7,811 nucleotides of DNA from JBIKLM01 sp044375105 (GTDB lineage Bacteria > Planctomycetota > UBA1135 > GCA-002686595), in NCBI GenBank assembly GCA_044375105.1, contig JBILNK010000194.1, forward strand, positions 1-7,811. Direction: 5' to 3'. This document shows, piece after piece, positions 1-5,033 of this stretch (the first letter of the stretch is position 1; each line of letters starts with the position of its first letter). Position numbers and translations under genes: made by a program. The notes below the pieces were generated by a model. The model had not been told where the DNA came from. It saw nothing but the letters and a program-made list of their open reading frames with translations, and did no database searches.

Positions 1-124
1 CTTCGAAGGCCTCGTGGATGTAGTCGAAGATGCGCGGGTAGTAGGCGATGCCGGCGGGGTCGACGTGGCCGAAACGCACCTGCTGCTGGCAGGTGAAGCT
101 CTTGTGCTTGCGTTGGGGGGACAT
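1..124 (-). CDS. 4-hydroxybenzoyl-CoA-thioesterase-type hotdog thioesterase, N-terminal part (runs off left edge)
   Basis: Translating the minus strand from the ATG at 122-124 gives 41 codons with no stop before the window edge; the rest of the gene lies outside. After a short basic start (MSPQRKHKSF), residues 17-30 read RFGHVDPAGIAYYP. This is the N-terminal signature of the 4HBT/YbgC hotdog family, where the Asp (here D22) lines up with the catalytic Asp of Pseudomonas 4-hydroxybenzoyl-CoA thioesterase. Family knowledge: these small cytosolic enzymes (about 130-150 residues) hydrolyse aromatic or short acyl-CoA thioesters to the acid plus CoA. The gene is on the same strand as the ligase-creatininase pair, 206 nt downstream of the latter, so it probably serves the same aryl-CoA pathway by freeing CoA from dead-end thioesters. 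No clear Shine-Dalgarno is seen. Family call is firm; substrate is inference. Confidence 0.85.
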   Translation of the reverse strand, partial: MSPQRKHKSFTCQQQVRFGHVDPAGIAYYPRIFDYIHEAFE

Positions 125-255
125 GGCACTGGGCCGCCCAGGATAGCCAGCGCCCCCCCGCTCCAGGCTGCGGCCGCGCGGCCCCGGCCCGCGCGGCGGC
201 CCCGCGACGGGCCGGCGGAGCTGACAGGTCCGACGCAGGCGGCGCGGGCGCCTCG

Positions 256-295
256 GGAACGGGAGAGCCTCCGCCGGGCCGCCCGAGCCCGTTCC
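256..295 (-). terminator. Candidate hairpin terminator after the creatininase-family gene
   Basis: An inverted repeat pairs GGAACGGG (256-263) with CCCGTTCC (288-295), an 8-bp stem whose 24-nt loop holds a second small hairpin (CGGG 275-278 with CCCG 282-285). It starts 35 nt past the creatininase-family stop on the minus strand. No T-run follows it, so intrinsic termination is uncertain. The rest of the 206-nt gap (125-330) is GC-rich, includes the palindrome GGCCGCGCGGCC at 172-183, and shows no gene or convincing promoter. Confidence 0.35.
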
Positions 296-330
296 TGCCC
301 AGCGCCTCGGCCCGTAGAGCGGCCCAGCGC

Positions 331-1119
331 TCAACCCGGCCGCCGCACGAACAGCTCCGGCCAGGTTTCGCGCAGGGCGTCCAACACGATCGCGGCCAGG
401 GCCTCGAGCTGGGCCGCGCCCTCCGCGGCGCTGGCCTCGGCCGGCGCGCCGCAATAGGCCTGGTCGGCCCCCAGCTGGCGGAAGTTCTGCTTGCCGGCCG
501 CGAAGCCCTCGATCAGACCGACCTTGACCTGCGGCAGGGCCCGGCGCTGATCCTCGCGGACCGCACCGGGGTCGGCGTGCATCACGATCGAGGTCTCGTA
601 GCTGCCGGCATGGCAATCGCCGCTTTGGAACTCGGACGACAGGCGGCCCACGAAGCGGCGGCGGGTGTGGTCGGGGAACACGATCTGCAGCTTGCCCGGC
701 CGCGGCAATTCGTACTCCTTGGCGATGCCGCGCAACACCTTGATCTGGGCCGGCTCGAGGTGCGCGTTGACCAGCACCAGGCGGCGTAGACCCTGCTCGG
801 CCAGGGATTCGGCGATGTCCTCGAGCAACGCCCACAGGGTGCCCGGATGGATCGTGACCCGGCCCTCGAAGCCGTCGGTGAAGAAGGTCACCCCGAAGGC
901 CAGCGGCGGCAGGATCCAAGCGCGCACCCCCTGCTCGGCCAGCAGCGCCGCCGCGCGCCGGGCCTGGGCCTCGGCGATGGTCACGTCCACGTCCAGGGGC
1001 AGGTGCGGACCGTGGGGTTCGGTGGCCCCCAGCGGCAGCAACACGACCAGGTCGGGACCGAAGGCGGCGCGGGCCTCCGGCCAGGTGTGGCGCGCGAAAC
1101 GGGGATCTTCGGGGGGCAT
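331..1119 (-). CDS. Creatininase-family metal-dependent amidohydrolase
   Basis: 262 residues, close to the roughly 260 of Pseudomonas creatininase. The metal site is complete. Residues 29-45 (PLGATEPHGPHLPLDVD) supply E34, H36 and D45, and NAHLEP (118-123) supplies H120 and E122; as I recall, these numbers match the two-metal ligands of P. putida creatininase. HAGSYETS (170-177) is the later family motif. Many relatives (ArfB/MftE type) have NGHGGN at the H120 site and lack Glu122, so this copy is more creatininase-like there. Family members hydrolyse C-N bonds of cyclic or linear amides; the fold is cytosolic and no signal peptide is seen. The ATG shares its A with the ligase's TGA stop and follows AGAGG at good spacing, so start and translational coupling are clear. 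With an aryl-CoA ligase as partner, creatinine is an unlikely substrate. A nitrogen-containing intermediate of aromatic breakdown is my inference. Confidence 0.92.
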   Translation of the reverse strand: MPPEDPRFARHTWPEARAAFGPDLVVLLPLGATEPHGPHLPLDVDVTIAEAQARRAAALLAEQGVRAWILPPLAFGVTFFTDGFEGRVTIHPGTLWALLEDIAESLAEQGLRRLVLVNAHLEPAQIKVLRGIAKEYELPRPGKLQIVFPDHTRRRFVGRLSSEFQSGDCHAGSYETSIVMHADPGAVREDQRRALPQVKVGLIEGFAAGKQNFRQLGADQAYCGAPAEASAAEGAAQLEALAAIVLDALRETWPELFVRRPG

Positions 1120-1129
1120 CAGCGCCTCT
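1117..1129 (-). promoter_or_regulatory. TGATG stop-start overlap with Shine-Dalgarno (ligase to creatininase-family gene)
   Basis: On the minus strand the ligase stop TGA (1121-1119) and the next ATG (1119-1117) share one A. An AGAGG (1129-1125) lies five bases before the ATG. This is the clearest ribosome binding site in the window and implies that ribosomes reinitiate from one gene to the next, keeping the two products in a fixed ratio. Confidence 0.8.
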
Positions 1130-2777
1130 GGGCCTCTTCGGCCAGTTGCTTGCGGGCCACCTTGCCGCGGTCGTTGCGCGGCAGGGACTCGCGCCATTCG
1201 AAGCGCCGCGGGTACTTGTGCGGGGCCAAGAGGGTCTTGAGGTGGGCCTTGAGCTCGTCCGCCAGGGCCAGGCTGCCGCGCTGCCCGGACTTCAGCACCA
1301 CATAGGCCAGGGGCTTGACCAGGCGGTCCTGGTCTTCCTCCCCCACCACACAGACCTCGGCCACCGCCGGATGGCGCAGCAGGGCGTTTTCGATCTCGAG
1401 CGGCGAGACCCAGATGCCGCTGACCTTGAGCAGGTCGTCGCTGCGGCCCTCGTAAAAGAAATAGCCCTGGCCGTCGCGGCGGAAGATGTCGGCGCTGGTG
1501 CACCATTCGCCTTGAAAGGTCTCCACGCTCTTCTGGCGATCGCCCCAATAACACAGGGCCGTCGAGCCGCCGCGCACCCGCAGGCGGCCCGGCTCGCCGT
1601 CCGCCAGGGGCTCTCCGGAGGGCCCGACGATCTGGGCGTCGTAGCCGGGGACCAGCCGGCCGAGGGATCCGGGCCGGACGTCGCCGGGCCGGTTGCTGAT
1701 GTAGATGTGGAACATCTCGGCCGAGCCGATGCCGTCCAGGATCTCGGCCCCTGTGCGGCGCTTCCATTCGCGATAGAGCTCCTCGGGCAGGGCTTCGCCC
1801 GCCGAGAGCACCGCGCGCAGAGGGCTCCAGTCGATCGATTCGAGCCGCGGCGAGCGCAGCATCTGGCCGATCATGGTCGGGACCGAGGTCAAGATCGTGG
1901 GCCGATGGCGTTCGATCTGCTCGAAGAGCGCATCGGGGGTCGAGCGCCCCGGGAACAGCACCGCGCTGGCCCCGAAGCGCAGCGGGAACATCAGGTTGGT
2001 GCCGGTGGCGTAGCCGAAGAACAGCTTGGGGACGCCCAGGCAGATGTCCTCGGGGCGATAGCCGATCACCTGGCGCGCGTAGGTCTCGGTGTTGTAGGCG
2101 AAGTCGAGCTGGCGATGGACGCAGGCCTTGGGCTTGCCGGTCGAGCCCGAGGTGAACAGCCAGCCGGCCAGGTCGTCCGGACCCGTGGGCTCGGTCTCGG
2201 CCAACGCCGAGCCCGGATCCTCGGCGCCGAGCGCCTCTTCGTAGGGCAGCGCGCAGCCGTCCTGGGCGCCGACCGCCCAGACCTGTTCGAGGCTCGGCAC
2301 CCGCGCCTTCAGGGCCACGAAGGTCGCGGCCAGGCCCCCATCGACGATCGCCACGCGGGCCTTGGTGTAGCGCGCGTAGTACTCGAACTCCTCCGCCGGC
2401 AGCAGCGGATTGACCATGGCGAACACGGCCCCGGCGCGCAGGATCCCGAACCAGCTCTCGGCGTACTCGAAGCCGTCCGGCAGCACCAGCAGCACGCGCT
2501 CCTCGGGCCGCACCCGGGCGCGCCGCAGGGCGGCGGCCACGCGCCGCGAGCGCTCGATCAGCCGGCCGTAGGTGCGCAGCTCGTCGCCGACCCGCAGGGC
2601 GATGCGCGCGCTGCCCTGCTCGGCATGGCGATCGAGGAAGAAGCTGGCCAGGTTGAAGCGCTCGCCGACCACGAAATCCGCGGGCAGCGGGCCACTCTGG
2701 CCCGCCGCTGCGGGGGCCTGGGCAGCGGATAGCGAGGCACTCTGCGGCGAGGCGCTGGGCAGCGGGGCTTCAGCCAT
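1119..2777 (-). CDS. Benzoate-CoA-ligase-family aryl-CoA ligase (AMP-forming)
   Basis: 552 residues of the ANL adenylating superfamily. The enzyme should join an aromatic carboxylate to CoA at the cost of ATP to AMP, through an acyl-adenylate. Motifs in order: P-loop TSGSTGKPK (209-217); KLFFGYATGTNLMFPL (251-266), a hallmark of the benzoate-CoA ligase subfamily; SAGEALP (325-331); DGIGSAEMFHIYISNRPGDV (348-367); TSAD (427-430); hinge GRSDDLLKVSG (444-454); and the C-terminal motif NDRGKVARKQ (535-544) with the adenylation Lys K539. All catalytic segments look intact. Typical family members have GLGN where this has ATGT (257-260), so the substrate may not be plain benzoate. The first 32 residues are Ala/Ser/Pro-rich and dispensable-looking; the ATG at 2777 has no clear Shine-Dalgarno, but no other in-frame ATG lies before the conserved domain. 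A GTG at residue 36 is the only alternative I noticed. Subfamily is certain; exact acid is unknown. Confidence 0.95.
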   Translation of the reverse strand: MAEAPLPSASPQSASLSAAQAPAAAGQSGPLPADFVVGERFNLASFFLDRHAEQGSARIALRVGDELRTYGRLIERSRRVAAALRRARVRPEERVLLVLPDGFEYAESWFGILRAGAVFAMVNPLLPAEEFEYYARYTKARVAIVDGGLAATFVALKARVPSLEQVWAVGAQDGCALPYEEALGAEDPGSALAETEPTGPDDLAGWLFTSGSTGKPKACVHRQLDFAYNTETYARQVIGYRPEDICLGVPKLFFGYATGTNLMFPLRFGASAVLFPGRSTPDALFEQIERHRPTILTSVPTMIGQMLRSPRLESIDWSPLRAVLSAGEALPEELYREWKRRTGAEILDGIGSAEMFHIYISNRPGDVRPGSLGRLVPGYDAQIVGPSGEPLADGEPGRLRVRGGSTALCYWGDRQKSVETFQGEWCTSADIFRRDGQGYFFYEGRSDDLLKVSGIWVSPLEIENALLRHPAVAEVCVVGEEDQDRLVKPLAYVVLKSGQRGSLALADELKAHLKTLLAPHKYPRRFEWRESLPRNDRGKVARKQLAEEAQRR

Positions 2778-2830
2778 CGGGTCAGGGGGGCCGGGGGGAG
2801 AGGGCGAGGAGCGCGGGAGAGGCGCATGCG

Positions 2831-2892
2831 CGGGCGGCGGTCCGCGGGCGGCGGTCCGCGGGCGGCGGTCCGCGGGCGGCGGTCCGCGGGCG
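2831..2892. repeat. 14-bp tandem repeat, 4.4 copies
   Basis: The unit CGGGCGGCGGTCCG occurs four times without a mismatch (2831-2844, 2845-2858, 2859-2872, 2873-2886), followed by a partial CGGGCG (2887-2892). Each junction forms the palindrome CCGCGG. The array lies in the 156-nt gap between the kinase-fold gene and the ligase, about 55 nt upstream of the ligase start, where it could influence the leader or promoter. The unit is not a multiple of three, which argues against coding. Confidence 0.97.
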
Positions 2893-2903
2893 TCACGGCG
2901 GGG

Positions 2904-2933
2904 CGCAGCCGGCTGCGGTTCTTTCCGAGCCGG
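2904..2933 (-). terminator. Weak hairpin just after the kinase-fold gene
   Basis: Starting directly at the kinase-fold stop, AGCCGG (2928-2933) can pair with CCGGCT (2909-2914) across a 13-nt loop. Overlapping it is the 14-nt perfect palindrome CGCAGCCGGCTGCG (2904-2917). There is no T-run. It could slow or end transcription before the ligase, but in DNA this GC-rich short stems arise readily by chance. Confidence 0.25.
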
Positions 2934-3806
2934 TCAGAGCGCCAAGGCGGTCAGGGCCTGGGCGAAGGCCTGGGCGCTCGGGTAGCGGCGCTTGGTGTCC
3001 GCGTAGAGGCCGCCGCGGATGGCGGCCTCGAGGGCGGACGGCACCTCGACGCCCGGGGCGCGCTCGGCGAAGCGCGGCGGCTCGGGGGCCAGCTTCGACT
3101 GGAACACCTCGAGGAAGTTCTTGCCGCGCCAGGGCTGGACCCCGCTGAGGGCCTCGAACATCAGCGTGGCCAGGTTGTAGAGATCCGATTGCACCGTGGG
3201 CGCCTCGCCGCCGAACTGCTCCACCGGCGCGTAGAAGGGCGTGCCGATCAGGGCCGTGCGCTCGCCCAGGTCCTTGGCCAGCCACAGGCCCGGGGTGGCA
3301 CCGCCGTCGACCAGCTGGGGGCGCTGGGGCGCACCGCCCACGGGGCCCTCGGCGAACACGGTCAGGGGCTTCACGTCGCCGTGCACCAGCCCGTGGGCAT
3401 GGATCGCGGACAGGCCGGTCAGCAGCTCGAGACCCAGGGCCCGGGTGGCCGCCGGGCTGAGGCGGCCGACCTCCTTGAGCAGGTCCCGCAGGGAGCGCCC
3501 GCGGGGCAGGTCGCTGACCAGAATCAGCGCGTCCGGGCCCAGCAGGGTGATCTCGTGCACGGCGAGCACGGCCGGGCTCTGCACGCGCTTCCAGGGCTGC
3601 CAGGAGGCCGCGAACTCGCGCGCTTCGGATTCGCCGTCGAACAGGTGCGGCGGGAAGAACTGCAGCTCGCGCAGCTCGCCCGCGCGCAGATCCTTGACCT
3701 CGAAGGCCACCGAAAGGCCGCCCTGGCGACGGGCGCGCAGGACTTCGAAGCGCTGGGCGAGGATCTTGCCCGGGGCGATGTCGTAGGCGTGGACGGGCTC
3801 GGTCAT
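2934..3806 (-). CDS. Serine/threonine protein kinase fold, probable pseudokinase
   Basis: 290 residues, essentially one kinase domain with no membrane segment or extra domain. Kinase landmarks: degenerate glycine loop RRQGGLSVAFEV (26-37); HGDVKP (142-147) for HRDxKP; VDGGA (166-170) for DFG; GTPFYAPVEQF (188-198) for the activation-segment end; SDLYNLATLMFEALSG (207-222) for helix F; RRYPSAQAF (273-281) near the end. Key departures: the ATP-anchoring Lys of VAIK is Gln in my alignment (Q49 in RELQFFPP), the helix C Glu is not seen (Ser/Ala around 66-68), the Asn of HRDxKxxN is Thr (T149), and DFG is DGG. The Asp residues D144 and D167 remain. The missing Lys and Asn suggest weak or no phosphotransfer, so a binding or scaffold role is plausible. 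It is divergent from the secreted-protein gene and upstream of the ligase; involvement in controlling the aryl-CoA genes is speculation. Start ATG at 3806 has only a weak AGG upstream. Confidence 0.85.
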   Translation of the reverse strand: MTEPVHAYDIAPGKILAQRFEVLRARRQGGLSVAFEVKDLRAGELRELQFFPPHLFDGESEAREFAASWQPWKRVQSPAVLAVHEITLLGPDALILVSDLPRGRSLRDLLKEVGRLSPAATRALGLELLTGLSAIHAHGLVHGDVKPLTVFAEGPVGGAPQRPQLVDGGATPGLWLAKDLGERTALIGTPFYAPVEQFGGEAPTVQSDLYNLATLMFEALSGVQPWRGKNFLEVFQSKLAPEPPRFAERAPGVEVPSALEAAIRGGLYADTKRRYPSAQAFAQALTALAL

Positions 3807-4078
3807 GGAGCCTGGATTCTAGGCAGGGCCGGGGCCGGCGCGGCGCGCCGAGGGCGCGGATCCGCCTTCGGCAGCCCCGCTCGTCCAGGCCCTGGAAGCC
3901 CGGTCCAGCGGCTGTACGGGACCTGCGGAGAGCGCCGGCGTGCGGGCCTTGGCCCGCCGGCCGCAGCGCCCCGGGCGGCGCTCGGGGCCTGGCACGGCCT
4001 TTGAGAAATGGCCCCCGTTCGCGCCCAGGGCGCGCCGATACCCGGCGGCCCGCCGCGACCCCACCCCGGTCCCAAACC
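3807..4078. promoter_or_regulatory. Divergent intergenic region between kinase-fold gene and secreted-protein gene
   Basis: Both flanking genes start outward from this 272-nt stretch, so it should hold promoters for both. No convincing -35/-10 pair is visible. TTGAGA at 4001-4006 resembles a -35 but has no -10 at the right distance. TAGAAT on the minus strand (3821-3816) resembles a -10 but lies almost on the kinase start and lacks a -35. Two adjacent inverted repeats stand out: GCGGGCC/GGCCCGC (3942-3948 and 3951-3957) and AGCGCC/GGCGCT (3965-3970 and 3977-3982). They could be an operator or just GC-rich chance. Confidence 0.4.
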
Positions 4079-4663
4079 ATGCGTCCCTTCGCTCCCCTGC
4101 TGCCCCTGTCCCTGCTCTGCCTGCCGGCCCTGGCCCAGGACGTGACCCTGCGAGGCAAGGTCGAAGACGTCCAGGGCACCCAGAACCAATTCGTGGTCGA
4201 CTGCACGGACACGGCCCTGAGCTCGACCCTCTTCGACCTGAACCTGTTCGTCGGCCAGTCGGTCGAGCTGAGCGGGACCTGGAACGGCAGCCCGACGGCG
4301 CCGGCCGTGCAGGTGACCCAGATCCAGGCGGTCCCCGAGACCTACGAGATCGGCGGCGGCGCCAAGCTCGGCGAGTTCTCCGTGCAAGGCTTCACGGCCG
4401 CCCCGGGCACCCTCGTGCTGGGGCTCCTGTCCCTGCAGCCCGACTTCCTGCCCCTGCCCGGCTCGGGCACCGTGCTGATCGACCTGGGCCAAACCGTCCT
4501 GCAGGCCAGCGGCGTGATCGGCGGCAGCGGCGTGCTCGAGCTGCCCTTCCTGATCCCGAACAACCCGAACCTGTTGGGCCTCGACTTCTACGGCCAAGGC
4601 GCCCTGATCGCCGGCGGCAACGTCACGCTGACCAACCCGGACTGCAAAACGATCGACGCTTGA
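4079..4663 (+). CDS. Secreted protein with planctomycete-type C-terminal beta module, function unknown
   Basis: 194 residues. The N-terminus is a clear Sec signal peptide: MR, a hydrophobic core (Leu/Pro-rich, 6-16) and a likely cut after ALA at residue 19. The mature part falls in two blocks. Residues about 21-80 start with VTLRGKVEDVQGTQNQFVV and look like a small beta-barrel (OB-like) segment with a probable lone disulphide-capable Cys. Residues about 90-190 hold a Gly/Leu/Pro-rich beta module containing LPLPGSGTVLIDLG and PFLIPNNPNLLGLDFYGQGA, a pattern I recall from exported proteins of marine Planctomycetota. I do not recognise an enzyme motif. The start at 4079 is preferred over the in-frame TTG at 4001 because it places the signal peptide at the N-terminus; no Shine-Dalgarno is visible. 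It is the only plus-strand gene, which separates the two CoA gene groups. Extracellular or envelope location is well supported; role is not. Confidence 0.85.
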   Translation: MRPFAPLLPLSLLCLPALAQDVTLRGKVEDVQGTQNQFVVDCTDTALSSTLFDLNLFVGQSVELSGTWNGSPTAPAVQVTQIQAVPETYEIGGGAKLGEFSVQGFTAAPGTLVLGLLSLQPDFLPLPGSGTVLIDLGQTVLQASGVIGGSGVLELPFLIPNNPNLLGLDFYGQGALIAGGNVTLTNPDCKTIDA

Positions 4664-4691
4664 TCGAAGAGCAGCCGATCGAAGAGCAGCG
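4662..4691. repeat. 15-bp tandem duplication overlapping the secreted-protein stop codon
   Basis: GATCGAAGAGCAGCC (4662-4676) is followed directly by GATCGAAGAGCAGCG (4677-4691), differing only in the last base. The first copy begins inside the TGA stop (4661-4663). GATCGA also occurs just before, at 4651-4656. The second copy runs straight into the G12 tract, so the whole 3' flank looks slippage-prone. Confidence 0.95.
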
Positions 4692-4736
4692 GGGGGGGGG
4701 GGCGGCCCCCCCCCCGCCGGGGGGTGGGGGGGCGGG
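4691..4736. other. G12/C10/G6/G7 homopolymer cluster with hairpin and G-quadruplex potential
   Basis: The runs are G12 (4691-4702), C10 (4706-4715), G6 (4719-4724), G7 (4726-4732) and GGG (4734-4736), with only one to three bases between neighbours. G12 and C10 can fold into a 10-bp all-GC hairpin with a CGG loop (4703-4705). Four G-runs on the plus strand also meet the simple pattern for a G-quadruplex, in competition with the hairpin. Exact run lengths may be uncertain in an assembly. Confidence 0.9.
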
Positions 4737-4784
4737 CGCGCCGCGCGGCGCGGGCCCGGCCCCCGCCGCGCTGCTGTTTGGGCT

Positions 4785-4812
4785 GCCGTCCATCCGTCGG
4801 CTGGACGGCTTT
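4785..4812 (+). terminator. Candidate terminator for the secreted-protein gene
   Basis: GCCGTCCA (4785-4792) pairs perfectly with TGGACGGC (4802-4809) around a 9-nt loop, followed by TTT (4810-4812). It lies 121 nt past the secreted-protein stop, in the right orientation. The T-run is short, but this is the only hairpin here with any. Confidence 0.4.
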
Positions 4813-4993
4813 GGACGTCCCGGTGGAGGCGCCTGCGCTCCGGGGCAGACCGCGCCAACCCGCCCTGGTGCGGCGGCGCGATCGGCGGCGGGGCCCCAGG
4901 GCCTCGGCGGGGTGTGTCGACCTGTGCCTGCGGGCTTCTCGGCAAATCTCGAGGCTCTGCGGCCCGCACGATTCCCCGAAACCCCGGACACGA

Positions 4994-5018
4994 TCGAATC
5001 GGGCGCGGCCCGATTCGA
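4994..5018 (-). terminator. Perfect 11-bp hairpin after the acyl-CoA dehydrogenase
   Basis: TCGAATCGGGC (4994-5004) and GCCCGATTCGA (5008-5018) are exact complements with a GCG loop. The hairpin begins 15 nt after the dehydrogenase stop on the minus strand. It contains several A-T pairs in very GC-rich DNA, which makes chance less likely than for the all-GC palindromes nearby. There is no U-tract after it on the minus strand. Position and perfection suggest a transcript-end hairpin for the crotonase-dehydrogenase operon. Confidence 0.6.
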
Positions 5019-5033
5019 CCGGCTGACAGCCCA

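Larger units (their letters stand above)
4664..5033. other. 370-nt convergent intergenic region without a gene
   Basis: Lying between the 3' ends of the secreted-protein gene and the acyl-CoA dehydrogenase, it holds no plausible gene on either strand. Its contents in order are the 15-bp duplication, the G/C homopolymer cluster, the palindrome CGCGCCGCGCGGCGCG (4737-4752), a hairpin with a short T-run (4785-4812), a weaker imperfect hairpin (4850-4857 with 4866-4873) and the perfect 11-bp hairpin near the dehydrogenase. AGCAGCG (4685-4691) and CGCTGCT (4769-4775) are complementary and could close a large structured loop around the homopolymers. The region reads as a two-way termination zone. 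Confidence 0.7.

Noticed and set aside
14..457. Plus-strand frame at the left edge
   Set aside because: It is antisense to the thioesterase start and the creatininase 3' end, and its middle is simple Arg/Pro/Ala sequence.
1146..2732. Long plus-strand open frame of 528 codons opposite the ligase
   Set aside because: It is antisense to a gene with all ANL motifs; open antisense frames are expected at this GC content, and its translation is His/Gln/Ala/Arg-rich without a recognisable domain.
2831..2892. CRISPR-like array
   Set aside because: The copies are directly adjacent with no spacers and the unit is only 14 bp; no cas genes are present.
3816..3821. TAGAAT as a minus-strand -10 box for the kinase-fold gene
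   Set aside because: It would place the transcript start nearly on the ATG and has no -35 partner; one hexamer is not enough.
2826..4004. Plus-strand frame that includes the 14-bp repeats and the antisense of the kinase-fold gene
   Set aside because: The repeat unit is not a multiple of three and the rest mirrors the kinase-fold gene; low-complexity translation.
4001..4078. TTG start for the secreted protein at 4001
   Set aside because: It would put 26 Arg/Pro-rich residues before a textbook signal peptide.
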